A stretch of DNA of 64,000 nucleotides. It comes from Pyronema omphalodes. Taxonomy: Eukaryota > Ascomycota > Pezizomycetes > Pezizales > Pyronemataceae. The stretch spans positions 895,752-959,751 of the forward strand of contig JAJJXM010000014.1 in assembly GCA_024516155.1 (NCBI GenBank). Reading direction: 5' to 3'. Both the position numbers and the translations under genes were made by a program. Under the pieces are notes generated by a model. It made no database searches. It was not told the DNA's origin and saw only the letters and a program-made list of their open reading frames with translations. The stretch's first letter is position 1. The number at the start of each line of letters is the position of its first letter. Shown piece by piece: positions 53,719-64,000 of this stretch.

Positions 53719-56700
53719 TTAGGCTCGAGTTCCTACGAGAGGAGAAGGTTTGTCTGGGTATAACTGATGGAATTTCTCAGCGGCCTCAGTTTCGGATAGG
53801 TTTGTTTCCGGTTCCCAGGTTGGAGAGTCATGGCCGGTCCACTTGACCAGGTACTGCAGGTTTCCTCTTGACCAACGGCTATCCAGAATTTCATCCACGA
53901 ACCATTCTTCTTCGCCGTCTACTACTACCGGTAGGGGCGGTGGGATAATCTGGCCAGGGAGGGGGTCCGAAGGGGCTGGGTTTAGTAGGGACACGGGGAA
54001 GGTCCTGTGATGTTTCATTGTCTCCGGTATATCCAATTCATAGGCGTGGGATCCAATGGGCCGTAACACGGTGAAGGGGCCTAGGTGTTTGTTTTCCAGT
54101 TTCTTTGAGGGGCAGCGGGTTCTGAGGTTGCGGGCGTCCAGCCATACTAGGTCTCCTGGTTTGACGACCGGCGCGGGGAGTCGGGAATTGTCGGCGGCTT
54201 CTATGTGGCGGGCTTGGGCGTATTTCATTTCCGAACGTAAGACGTCATGGATGTGTGACATCCTTTCCGCTACCTCGTTCGCTTTCACTTCTTCAGGATT
54301 GTCTGTCCTGATTTCCAATTCGAAAGAGCATTTGGGGTGTCGGCCGTATATAGCGCAGAACGGAGACAGCGACGTTGTATCCGATACTTGGTTATTTGCA
54401 GCAAATTCTGCCAGTGGTAAAAATTTCTTCCAATCGTCTTGTAAATAACAGACGTACGCGCGGAGATATTGCTCTGTAACCGCGTTGATTCTTTCTGTTT
54501 GGCCGTCGGTTTGGGGATGGAAGGCCGTGCTCGTGGCAATTTCGATACCCATGCAATTTGCCAGGTGTTTCCAGAAGTGGGCCACAAATTGTGGACCGCG
54601 GTCGGACACTACTGTGTCTGGCAGGCCGTGTAGTTTGAATACGTTTTCCAGGAAGAGTTGCGCGAAGCCTTCTGCGTCTATCGTGGAGTGACAGGGCACC
54701 AAGTGTCGCTGTTTCGTGAGTCGGCAAACGATCGCACATATTGCGTCGAAGCCTTCTGATGTCGGTAGTCCAGTAACAAAGTCCACAGATATATTCTGCC
54801 AAGGGTGGTGCGGGACCGGTAGGGGTTTCAAGGTTCCATAGGGTGCGTGAAGGGTAGCTTTTGTTCTTTTACAAGTGTGGCAATTTCGGACGAATTGGTC
54901 CACATCTTTTCTCATCGAGGGCCAGTAATAATTCCTGGCGAGGAGTTCGAAAGTCTTTGCACGGCCCGGGTGTCCCATGGTGGGGGGGTAGTGGTGATCT
55001 TGTAGTAGTTTCAATCGTAGTTTATCCAGCGCGGGGACATAGAGGCAGTCTCGGTAGTACAATCTGTTTTCCAACACGGAGCAATCGGCGAGTGATATGT
55101 CCTTACAGATTTGTGTACCGTCTTCCAGCATTCCCAACACTCGGTTGGGGAATGGATCTGTCTTGTAGCCCTCTGTAAACAGGAGGTCCACTTCGGAGGG
55201 TGCGAGTTTCATGGGCGGGGTCATGCATAGCTGAAAGTTCTGTGGCTTCAGAACAGCTTGCTGGTTCGCTAGTATGCGTTCATCTCCCTCTTCCGGGAGG
55301 TCGGCGGCTCGTCTTGTCAGGGCGTCCGGTTTTCCTCCCAACGTTCCCGGTCGATAGGTGATCACAAAGTTGAACCGAGACAGGAATTCGGACCAGTGTG
55401 CTTGTCATCTGTTTAGCAGCTTTGTCGTCATAAAGTATTCGAGGTTCCTGTGGTCTGTCAATACTTTTATAGGGAAGGCGGGGCCCTCCAAGTGGGGACG
55501 CCATTCCTCGAAACAACGAACTATTGCCAGTAGTTCTTTGTCATAGATTTCGTAGTTGCATTCTGCCGGGGAATGCTTCTTGGAATAAAATGCGACGGGG
55601 TGTAACACGTTATCGTCGTCGTATTGTGATAAGACTCCAGCAGACACATAGTTAGATGCGTCTGTTTCTACTACAATCGGCTTCTCGTAGTCGAAGTGTT
55701 TGAGAATCGGTGCTGATGTGAATGCATCCTTCAGTCGGTCGAAGGCGCTTTGCTGATCGTTACCCCAGGTAAAGGGGATTGCTTTACCATCTTTCTTTTT
55801 GATCAGAGCCGTCAGAGGGGAGACCACTTTTGAGTAGTCTTTGATAAATCTTCGGTAAAAATTCGCGAAACCCAGGAACTCTTGAACCTGTTTCAAATTG
55901 GTTGGTTCCTTCCAATCTCTCACTGTGGCTACTTTGGAATCCATCCTGCGCGCGCCGTCGCGGCCGATGTTGTAGCCCAGGTACTGTACTTCTGCCTTAG
56001 CAAACTTACACTTCTCTGGCTTCAAGTGCAGTTTTTCTTGTTTGAGTCGTTCCAAGATCTTTCGGACGTGTGTGGTGTGATCGGGCTTTGTTTCGGAGAA
56101 TACGAGGATATCGTCCAAGTATGCCGTACAAAACTGGTCCAGGTATGGTCTCAGGACATCATTTATAAATGCCTGGAAATCGGCAGGCGCGTTGGTGAGC
56201 CCAAAGGGCATCACTTTCGACTCAAATAGGCCGTACCTTGTGCGGAAGGCCGTCTTCCATTCTTCGCCCTCTGCCATTCTGATAAGGTTATAAGCGCTGC
56301 GGACATCAAGGGTCGTAAAGTATTGAGCTTTGGAAAGATTCATCATCGTTTCCTGTATCAATGGCAGCGGGTACCGGTTCTTCTCGGTACCTTCATTCAG
56401 TCTTCGGTAATCGACACACAGGCGTAGGGATCCGCCTGATTTTTTCACGAATAATATCGGCGAGGCGGCTGGTGATTGGGAGCGTTGTATAAATCCTTTC
56501 TCCAAATTCTCATCGAGCCACGTTTTCAGCGTCTGCAACTCGTTGTGTGACAGCGAGTATAGCGGGCCAAAGGGGGGGACGAATCCCTCTTTCAGTGGGA
56601 TCTTGTGGTCGTAGGGTCAGTGTGGGGGGAGTTCCTTCGCGTTGACCTCCTTGAATAAATCGAGGTAGTCATGATACTCTTCGGGGATCATGTCTTTCAG

Positions 56701-57453
56701 TTCCTCATCCGTGAGGGGGGGCTTGTCTTGTAGGGCGACGGTGATCTCGTCCAACGATAGCGAGAACACTGTCAGGCTTTCGTCTTCTACCATTTCTTTG
56801 AAGTCGGAGATGGTTAGACTTGAGATCGCTATTGGGGGTTCATCCGGAGGGTCGGGGACCGGGGATTCCAATTCCGGCATGGGTTCTGTGTCGGGCTCGT
56901 GGACGTCGGGAGGGGGGCCCGGGTCCAGGACCTCGACACCGGTTGTGCTTACAGGCAACGGGGTGCAGTTCCTTAGGCAGTATTGGGAGTCGAAGCTTAC
57001 AGTGTTGGAACTGAAGCTTATTGTTACATCGTGTTTTTTCAACCAGGGGATGCCCAACACCATCGGGTAGTGACCCAACCTGGTGACAAACATGGGAAGG
57101 GTTTCCGAGTGACCATTGATGGTACACTCTACTTGGGCGAGGTGTGTGATTTTTCCTGAGGATATGGGGCGGCCGTCGATAACTTCGACCGTTCGGGCGG
57201 TGGATAGGGGGGTTAGGGGGAGTTTGTGATGGCGGGCGAAATTGCGGTCAACAAAGGCGATACCAGTGGCGCCGCAGTCAACGAGCGCTACTGTTTTCAC
57301 GGAGCGGTTATTGGAAAACAAGGAACAAGAGAGAACAAGGTGTTTGCATTCTAACTTTCTAGTAAAACTTGCGCCCGATAATAGCAATGTATCAGCAATA
57401 ATATTCTCACCAGCGGCAGAGCCATCTTCTTGCAGCTGGTTTATTCTTTTCCC
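53719..57453 (-). pseudogene. pol: Pol, family 2 minus copy, two CGA-to-TGA nonsense changes
   Basis: Protease (LVDCGATGIAF), RT ([10 protein letters not shown]), RNase H ([12 protein letters not shown]), integrase (CHTCKRT; VDFVTGLP; SDRGPQF; TDGQTERIN) and chromodomain (YLVKWTGHDSPTWEPE) are all present. The frame is cut at 56617-56619 and 55405-55407; in the plus copy both codons are CGA (Arg) and here both are TGA. A neighbouring CG to CA change (Arg to His) lies next to the second. Without these the frame would be complete to 53719. Confidence 0.9.
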
Positions 57454-59020
57454 GACACCTCTTCTTCAGTATCCAATAATTCCACGCTCGCCACTTTAAC
57501 ATTCGTCTTGGCGGGGCACGACGCAGCCATGTGGCCGAGGCCACCGCAGTAGAGGCAACGTCCTTCTGACAGGCGGGTCGCGCGCTCCTGTGCCGACAGT
57601 TTCTGACGGGGTCCCTGGGCAGGGGTTTGCTTGCTGGAGGAGGTGGTGATGGCTTGGGTAGCGGGGGTGGGGCGACAGGTGGCGGGGGTGGCGGTGGTAG
57701 TGGTTTTAACTTGGCCGCGGTTGGTACGCAGCTTGCGGAGGTTCGCAAGTGCTCTCAATTGGGAGTCCAATTTTTGGCACTGGTCAACAAATTCGTGCAT
57801 CGTAGCGGTGGGTGGAGCGCCAACCAACTTTTCGTGCAACTCGAGGGACATGCCGTTACGCAGGGCATCCATGGTGGCGGCTTCGTCCCAGCCTAACTCT
57901 GCGACTAAGCGGGAGAACTCTGCATAGTAGTCCGAAAATTCGCGGTTGTTCTGTCGGAGATTTTGTAGTTTGAAACGAGCCGTTGCGCGCTCGTCCGGGT
58001 CTCCAAAGGTACGCTGTAAAATTTTAATGACGTCCTCGACGTCGTTGAGGGCCCAGCGGTTGCCATTTTCCTTGATGTAAGGAAGAATCTGATCCAAGGC
58101 GCGTCCGCGGAGGCGGCCCATGGCAAAAGAAATCCGTTTGTGAGGGGTTGGAAAGCGTAGCTCGTCGCTCACCAATTTGATGCGAAGCAAGGAGACAAAG
58201 CGGCGGAGGTCCTCCCTGTTGGACCCGTCGAAGGTTGGCGGATCCGAGATTTTGTCTCCGGTCACGCGGATGCCAGGGGAGGCGAGTAGCGCGTTCATGA
58301 GTCCACGCTGGCGGGTGAGCTCCTTCTCGTAGTAGTGGATTTCATTTGTATCTGCTTGCTCCTCCGGGGTTAGGAGGATTTCGGGGTCTCGGGGGGGGGG
58401 GTCTTGGAATTGGTGCGATTATAGCGGGGGCGTGGGCTGCGGCTGCGGCTGTGGTAGGGGGTGCGGCGGCTCGCGGTACTGGTTCTGGGCCGTTTGGGTA
58501 AACCTGGACGGAGCCAGTCTTGATCACGACAGGGGGAATTGGGGCAGGGGTGGGAGCTTCCGGAGCGCGGGAGGCGACAGGGCTGGATACTCGAGTGCTG
58601 TTACGGGAGCCGGGGGTTTCCGCGAGGTCGTTTAAGAGGTAGCCCGTGGGGTGGTCCTGAGCGTCTAGGATGGATTGTGCGAGTTGTTTGGTGAAAGTAA
58701 GCGGTTCATGGCCGTCAGGGAACTGGGTCATGGCGGCAGCGTTCACAATTTGCTGCCAGTGTCCTTCGTCAATAAGTTTAATGTGCATTCTGGCGGGCTC
58801 TGAGGATAGGCTTGAGTCTGATGGTGTGGCGGACGTGCTCCTGGTAAGTGTAGTCCTGGAGTTCCCAGCGGACCACAAGCTAGCAGTGATTTTCTGCTCT
58901 TCGGATGGTTCTTCGCACTGCGCCAGCGAATCGGTCGGAAATCCCGAAGGTTTCGTTTAAGGTGTGCGTTTCCAGGGCTTGTTTTATGGCGTAGGTCCAA
59001 GCAGAACCGGTGGGGTTCAT
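57441..59020 (-). pseudogene. gag: Gag, family 2 minus copy, frameshifted
   Basis: An ATG at 59020 opens MNPTGSAWTYAIKQALETHT; a frame change near 58880-58930 leads to the Pro/Ala-rich middle, and a run of 11 C (58391-58401, minus strand) shifts out of the capsid frame; 10 C would restore it. The capsid domain (PPTFDGSNREDLRRF, FGDPDERATARF, FSDYYAEFSRL) and knuckle CLYCGGLGHMAASC are intact to the stop at 57441. Either decay or homopolymer miscall is possible. Confidence 0.82.
57447..57453 (-). promoter_or_regulatory. -1 frameshift heptamer GGGAAAA, family 2 minus copy
   Basis: In gag frame TCG GGA AAA GAA TAA; a -1 slip enters pol as AGA ATA AAC. Same position relative to the stop as in family 1. 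Confidence 0.72.
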
Positions 59021-59044
59021 GCGTGTTGGTTGAATAATTATTCG

Positions 59045-59053
59045 ATCGAACGT
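59045..59053 (-). promoter_or_regulatory. Primer-binding site (self-primer type), family 2
   Basis: ACGTTCGAT on the minus strand, 2 nt inside the LTR end, is the exact complement of ATCGAACGT at 59268-59260 in the LTR. Confidence 0.58.
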
Positions 59054-59055
59054 AA

Positions 59056-59576
59056 TGTCAGGGAACTAGCAACGGACGTTCAAAGAACACACTGAACACT
59101 ACCGGCGAGAGGGACTAGGCGGGTTCCGGGACGGGAAACGGAAGGACAAGGACCGAAGTGCTCGTCAGACGGACGGCACACGAAACAGGAACAGGGACAA
59201 GGACAAGAGTGACGTAGGACTGGAAGAAGTCTTTATTAGGAGCAAGGGAAAGACACAAGACGTTCGATGGAGAACTCGACAACGGGGAGGCAAGCCTCCT
59301 TATGTACAAAGGGGCGGCCAGCACTCTTGCTGGGCCGTCATCCAACATCGCTACATGAAAGCTTCCGTTCTCCATCAATTCACCTGCGACGCCACAGCTC
59401 TCCAGCTCATGGTACGTCATCCATCAACAATCAGTCTAACAACCACAACGGCACGGCACACACAACAACACAACGACAACACAACACGGCAAGACAACGG
59501 CACGATGTCGACAACAACAACGACAACATAATGATGATGCAACAACACAAGGGCTCGTCAGCCGTGTGCCGTGACA
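59056..59576 (-). repeat. 5' LTR, family 2 minus copy (521 bp)
   Basis: Ends are TGTCA and TGACA. A TATA-like TACATAAGG (about 59306-59298) and an AATAAAG signal are seen on the minus strand. Start-proximal half is a CAACAACA-type low-complexity sequence. Confidence 0.85.
59260..59268 (-). promoter_or_regulatory. Self-priming seed, family 2
   Basis: ATCGAACGT lies about 35 nt downstream of the TATA-like box and pairs with the primer-binding site at 59053-59045 over 9 nt. Confidence 0.55.
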
Positions 59577-59578
59577 CC

Positions 59579-60259
59579 ATGGGCCGCCTCCGCGGACGCG
59601 CCTTGGATCAGATTCTTCCTTATATCAAGGAAAATGGCAACCGCTGGGCCCTCAACGACGTCGAGGACGTCATTAAAATTTCACAGCGTACCTTTGGAGA
59701 CCCGGACGAGCGCGCAACGGCTCGTTTCAAACTAGAAAATCTCCGACAAAACAACCGCGAATTTTTGGACTATTATGCAGAGTTCTCCCGCCTAGTCGCA
59801 GAGTTAGGCTGGGACGAAGCCGCCACCATGGATGCCCTGCGTAACGGCCTGTCCCTCGAGTTGCACGAAAAGTTGGTTGGCGCCCCGCCCGCCGGTACGA
59901 TGCACGAATTTGTTGACCAGTGCCAGAAATTGGACTCCCAATTGAGAGCACTTGAGAACCTCCGCAAGCTGCGTACCAACCGCGGCCAAGTTAAAACCAC
60001 TACCACCGCCACCCCCGCCACCTGTCGCCCCACCCCCGCTACCCAAGCCATCACCACCTCCTCCAGCAAGCAAACCCCTGCCCAGGGACCCCGTCAGAAA
60101 CTGTCGGCACAGGAGCGCGCGACCCGCCTGTCAGAAGGACGTTGCCTCTACTGCGGTGGCCTCGGCCACATGGCTGCGTCGTGCCCCGCCAAGACGAATG
60201 TTAAAGTGGCGAGCGTGGAATTATTGGATACTGAAGAAGAGGTGTCGGGAAAAGAATAA
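59579..60259 (+). pseudogene. gag: Gag, family 2 plus copy, N-terminus missing
   Basis: Codons from MGRLRGRALDQILPYIKENG onward, 226 residues: C-terminal capsid (FGDPDERATARF, FLDYYAEFSRL) and CCHC knuckle CLYCGGLGHMAASC, ending GGA AAA GAA TAA. In the minus copy this Met is an internal residue, so the ATG is not the native start. Confidence 0.88.
60247..60253 (+). promoter_or_regulatory. -1 frameshift heptamer GGGAAAA, family 2 plus copy
   Basis: G GGA AAA phased with gag, one codon (GAA) before TAA; pol continues in the -1 frame from 60253. Confidence 0.73.
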
Positions 60260-63200
60260 ACCAGCTGCAAGAAGATGGCTCTGCCGCTGGTGAGAATATT
60301 ATTGCTGATACATTGCTATTATCGGGCGCAAGTTTTACTAGAAAGTTAGAATGCAAACACCTTGTTCTCTCTTGTTCCTTGTTTTCCAATAACCGCTCCG
60401 TGAAAACAGTAGCGCTCGTTGACTGCGGCGCCACTGGTATCGCCTTTGTTGACCGCAATTTCGCCCGCCATCACAAACTCCCCCTAACCCCCCTATCCAC
60501 CGCCCGAACGGTCGAAGTTATCGACGGCCGCCCCATATCCTCAGGAAAAATCACACACCTCGCCCAAGTAGAGTGTACCATCAATGGTCACTCGGAAACC
60601 CTTCCCATGTTTGTCACCAGGTTGGGTCACTACCCGATGGTGTTGGGCATCCCCTGGTTGAAAAAACACGATGTAACAATAAGCTTCAGTTCCAACACTG
60701 TAAGCTTCGACTCCCAATACTGCCTAAGGAACTGCACCCCGTTGCCTGTAAGCACAACCGGTGTCGAGGTCCTGGACCCGGGCCCCCCTCCCGCTGTCCA
60801 CGAGCCCGACACAAACCCCTTGCCGGAATTGGAAGACTCGGTCCCCGACCCCCCGGACGAACCCCCAATAGCGATCTCAAGTCTAACCATCTCCGACTTC
60901 AAAGAAATGGTAGAAGACGAAAGCCCGACAGTGTTCTGGCTATCGTTGGACGAGATCACCGTCGCCCTACAAGACAAGCCCCCCCTCACGGATGAGGAAC
61001 TGAAAGACATGATCCCCGAAGAGTATCATGACTACCTCGATTTATTCAAGGAGGTCAACGCGAAGGAACTCCCCCCACACCGACCTTACGACCACAAGAT
61101 ACCACTGAAAGAGGGATGCGTCCCCACCTTTGGCCCGTTATACTCGCTGTCACGCAACGAGTTGCAGACGCTGAAAACGTGGCTCGATGAGAATTTGGAG
61201 AAAGGATTTATACAACGCTCCCAATCATCAGCCGCCTCGCCGATATTATTCGTGAAAAAATCAGACGGATCCCTACGCCTATGCGTCGATTACCGAAGAC
61301 TGAACGAAGGTACCGAGAAGAACCGGTACCCGCTGCCATTGATACAGGAAACGATGATGAATCTTTCCAAAGCTCAATACTTTACGACCCTAGATGTCCG
61401 CAGCGCTTATAACCTTATCAGAATGGCAGAGGGCGAAGAATGGAAGACGGCCTTCCGCACAAGGTACGGCCTATTCGAGTTGAAAGTGATGCCCTTTGGG
61501 CTCACCAACGCGCCTGCCGATTTCCAGGCATTTATAAATGATGTCCTGAGACCATACCTGGACCAGTTTTGTACGGCATACTTGGACGATATTCTCGTAT
61601 TCTCTGAAACAAAGCCCGATCACACCGCACACGTCCGAAAGATCTTGGAACGACTCAAACAAGAAAGACTGCACTTGAAGCCAGAGAAGTGTAAGTTTGC
61701 TAAGGCAGAAGTACAGTACCTGGGCTACAACATCGGCCGCGACGGCGCGCGCATGATGATTTCCAAAGTAGCCACAGTGAGAGATTGGAAGGAACCAACC
61801 CATTTGAAACAGGTACAAGAGTTCCTAGGCTTCGCGAATTTCCACCGAAGATTTATCAAAGACTACTCAAAAGTGGTCTCCCCGCTGACGGCTCTGACCA
61901 AAAAGAAAGATGGTAAAGCAATCCCCTTTACCTGGGGTAAAGATCAGCAAAGCGCCTTCGACCGACTGAAGGACACATTTACATCAGCACCGATTCTCAA
62001 GCACTTCGACTACGAGAAACCGATTGTAGTAGAAACAGACGCATCCGACTATGTGTCTGCTGGAGTTTTATCACAATACGACGACGATAACGTGCTACAC
62101 CCCGTCGCGTTTTATTCCAAAAAGCATTCCCCGGCAGAATGCAACTATGAAATCTACGACAAAGAACTACTGGCAATAGTTCGTTGTTTCGAGGAATGGC
62201 GTCCCCACTTGGAGGGCTCCGCCTTCCCTATAAAAGTATTGACAGACCACAAGAATCTCGAATACTTTATGACGACAAAGCTACTGAACAGACGACAAGC
62301 ACGCTGGTCCGAATTCCTGTCTCGGTTCAACTTTGTAATCACCTATCGACCGGGAACGTTGGGAGGAAAACCGGACGCCCTGACAAGACGAGCCGCCGAC
62401 CTCCCGGGAGAAGGAGACGAACGCATACTAGCAAACCAGCAAGCTGTACTAAAGCCACAAAACTTCCAGTTGTGCATGACCCCGCCCATGAAACTTGCAC
62501 CCTCCGAAGTGGACCTCCTGTTTACAGAGGGCTACAAGACAGATTCATTCCCCAACCGAGTGTTGGGAATGCTGGAAGACGGTACACAAATCTGTAAGGA
62601 CATATCACTCGCCGATTGCTCCGTGTTGGAAAACAGATTGTACTACCGAGACTGCCTCTATGTCCCCGCGCTGGACAAACTACGATTGAAACTACTACAA
62701 GATCACCACGACCCCCCCACCATGGGACACCCGGGCCGTGCAAAGACTTTCGAACTCCTCGCCAGGAATTATTACTGGCCCTCGATGAGAAAAGATGTGG
62801 ACCAATTCGTCCGAAATTGCCACACTTGTAAAAGAACAAAAGCTACCCGCCACGCACCCTATGGAACCTTGAAACCCCTACCAGTCCCGCACCACCCTTG
62901 GCAGAATATATCTGTGGACTTTGTTACTGGACTACCGATATCAGAAGGCTTCGACGCAATATGTGCGATCGTTTGCCGACTCACGAAACAGCGGCACTTA
63001 GTGCCCTGTCACTCCACGATAGACGCAGAAGGCTTCGCGCAACTCTTCCTGGAAAACGTATTCAAACTACACGGCCTGCCAGACACAGTAGTGTCCGACC
63101 GCGGTCCACAATTTGTGGCCCACTTCTGGAAACACCTGGCAAATTGCATGGGTATCGAAATTGCCACGAGCACGGCCTTCCATCCCCAAACCGACGGCCA

Positions 63201-63982
63201 AACAGAAAGAATCAACGCGGTTACGGAGCAATATCCCCGCGCGTACGTCTGTTATTTACAAGACGATTGGAAGAAATTTTTACCACTGGCAGAATTTGCT
63301 GCAAATAACCAAGTATCGGATACAACGTCGCTGTCTCCGTTCTACGCTATATACGGCCGACATCCGAAATGCTCTTTCGAATTGGAAATCAGGACAGACA
63401 ATCCTGAAGAAGTGAAAGCGAACGAGGGTAGCGGAAAGGATGTCCCACATCCATGACGTCTTACGTTCGGAAATGAAATACGCCCAAGGCCGCCACATAG
63501 AAGCCGCCGACAATTCCCGACTCCCCGCGCCGGTCTTCAAACCAGGAGACCTAGCATGGCTGGACGCCCGCAACCTCAGAACCCGCCGCCCCTCAAAGAA
63601 ACTGGAAAACAAACACCTAGGCCCTTTCACCGTGTTACGGCCCATTGGATCCCACGCCTATGAATTGGATATACCGGAGACAATGAAACATCACAGGACC
63701 TTCCCCGTGTCCCTACTAAACCCAGCCCCTTCGGACCCCCTCCCTGGCCAGATTATCCCACCGCCCCTCCCGGTAGTAGTAGACGGCGAAGAAGAATGGT
63801 TCGTGGATGAAACTCTGGATAGCCGTTGGTCAAGAGGAAACCTGCAGTACCTCGTCAAGTGGACCGGCCATGACTCTCCAACCTGGGAACCGGAAACAAA
63901 CCTATCCGAAACTGAGGCCGCTGAAAAATTCCATCAGTTATACCCAGACAAACCTTCTCCTCTCGTAGGAACTCGAGCCTAA
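60253..63982 (+). pseudogene. pol: Pol, family 2 plus copy, one-base insertion late in integrase
   Basis: Protease (LVDCGATGIAF), RT ([21 protein letters not shown]), RNase H (ETDASDYVSAG), integrase zinc domain (CHTCKRT) and D,D,35,E core (VDFVTGLP, SDRGPQF, TDGQTERIN) are all open from the slip site to 63427. There GAGGTAGCG of the minus copy reads GAGGGTAGCG, shifting the frame to a stop at 63456. The rest, including the chromodomain (YLVKWTGHDSPTWEPE), is open in the new frame (63440-63982). One base separates this copy from a complete pol. Confidence 0.9.
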
Positions 63983-64000
63983 CGGGGGGGGTACTGTCAC

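Larger units (their letters stand above)
53625..59576 (-). mobile_element. Ty3/Gypsy family 2, minus copy (3' LTR truncated)
   Basis: Reading leftward: 5' LTR 59576-59056, primer-binding site, gag, pol with chromodomain, polypurine tract, and only 83 bp of the 3' LTR (53707-53625). The protein-coding part is broken by a homopolymer insertion in gag and two nonsense changes in pol. Confidence 0.92.
59577..64000 (+). mobile_element. Ty3/Gypsy family 2, plus copy, 5'-truncated
   Basis: Starts inside gag directly at the LTR tip of the minus copy and runs through pol, the polypurine tract (AACGGGGGGGGTAC, to 63994) and the first six bases of its 3' LTR (63995-64000). The 5' LTR, primer site and gag N-terminus are absent, most simply because the minus copy inserted here and the far side was later lost. 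Confidence 0.92.

Noticed and set aside
57627..57927. Gly-rich frames antisense to gag (also 59773-60073)
   Set aside because: Complement of the Thr/Pro-rich gag linker; no independent support.
59267..59578. Apparent N-terminal extension of the plus-copy gag
   Set aside because: This part is antisense LTR of the minus copy; the open frame across the junction is accidental.

Overview
The window looks like a repeat-dominated stretch of a filamentous ascomycete genome, probably a pezizomycete (truffle, morel or cup-fungus lineage). That guess rests on 52-76 bp GT-AG introns with CTGAC-like branch points, a secreted Kelch protein with one membrane anchor, an NLR-type lipase-like gene, and abundant chromodomain Ty3/Gypsy retrotransposons. 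No search was run, so the lineage is inference.

Only two convincing host genes lie here, both at the left end on the minus strand. One is an alpha/beta-hydrolase (SERAC1/NLR-associated type) gene that runs off the left edge (start 1383, four exons visible, one GC-AG intron). The other is a complete five-exon gene for a 578-residue Kelch-propeller membrane protein (5711 to 3755). Between them are a long inverted-repeat element (1513-2240) and an old copy of the purine-rich repeat seen again near 14 kb.

From 6 to 13.8 kb the DNA is a mosaic of non-autonomous DNA transposons with readable termini: a pogo/Tigger-like MITE (TA), a hAT-like element (8-bp target duplication), a PIF/Harbinger-like element (TTA, 28-bp perfect TIRs, transposase N-terminus) and a small mariner-like MITE (TA). 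The last two sit inside one copy of an older repeat whose paralogue at 13.1-13.8 kb lacks both, giving natural empty sites. From 13896 to 23499 lies a tandem array of a non-coding unit (4395 bp, 4459 bp and a truncated third copy). Each full unit carries a purine-rich tract, an intron-bearing tRNA-like gene and a 16-bp minisatellite; the two full units differ by 64 bp, four minisatellite repeats. A second hAT-like element with its own perfect 8-bp duplication follows at 24480-25534.

Two copies of one Gypsy family occupy 26932-34444 (gag and pol intact, LTRs nearly identical, duplication CTAGG) and 41248-48709 (duplication GATGC, heavily damaged). Between and after them are solo or fragmentary LTRs, eroded exons and gag remnants. 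A second Gypsy family forms a head-to-head pair: a damaged minus copy (59576 to 53625) abutting a 5'-truncated plus copy (59577 to the window end).

The most interesting signals are in how these Gypsy elements appear to work. Both families have a primer-binding region 2 nt inside the 5' LTR that is complementary to a site just downstream of the LTR TATA box, as expected for Tf1/sushi-type self-priming. Both place a perfectly phased -1 frameshift heptamer GGGAAAA one codon before the gag stop. The young copy's 5' LTR carries a 130-bp insertion whose junction is an inverted copy of a downstream LTR segment, a signature of hairpin-guided template switching.
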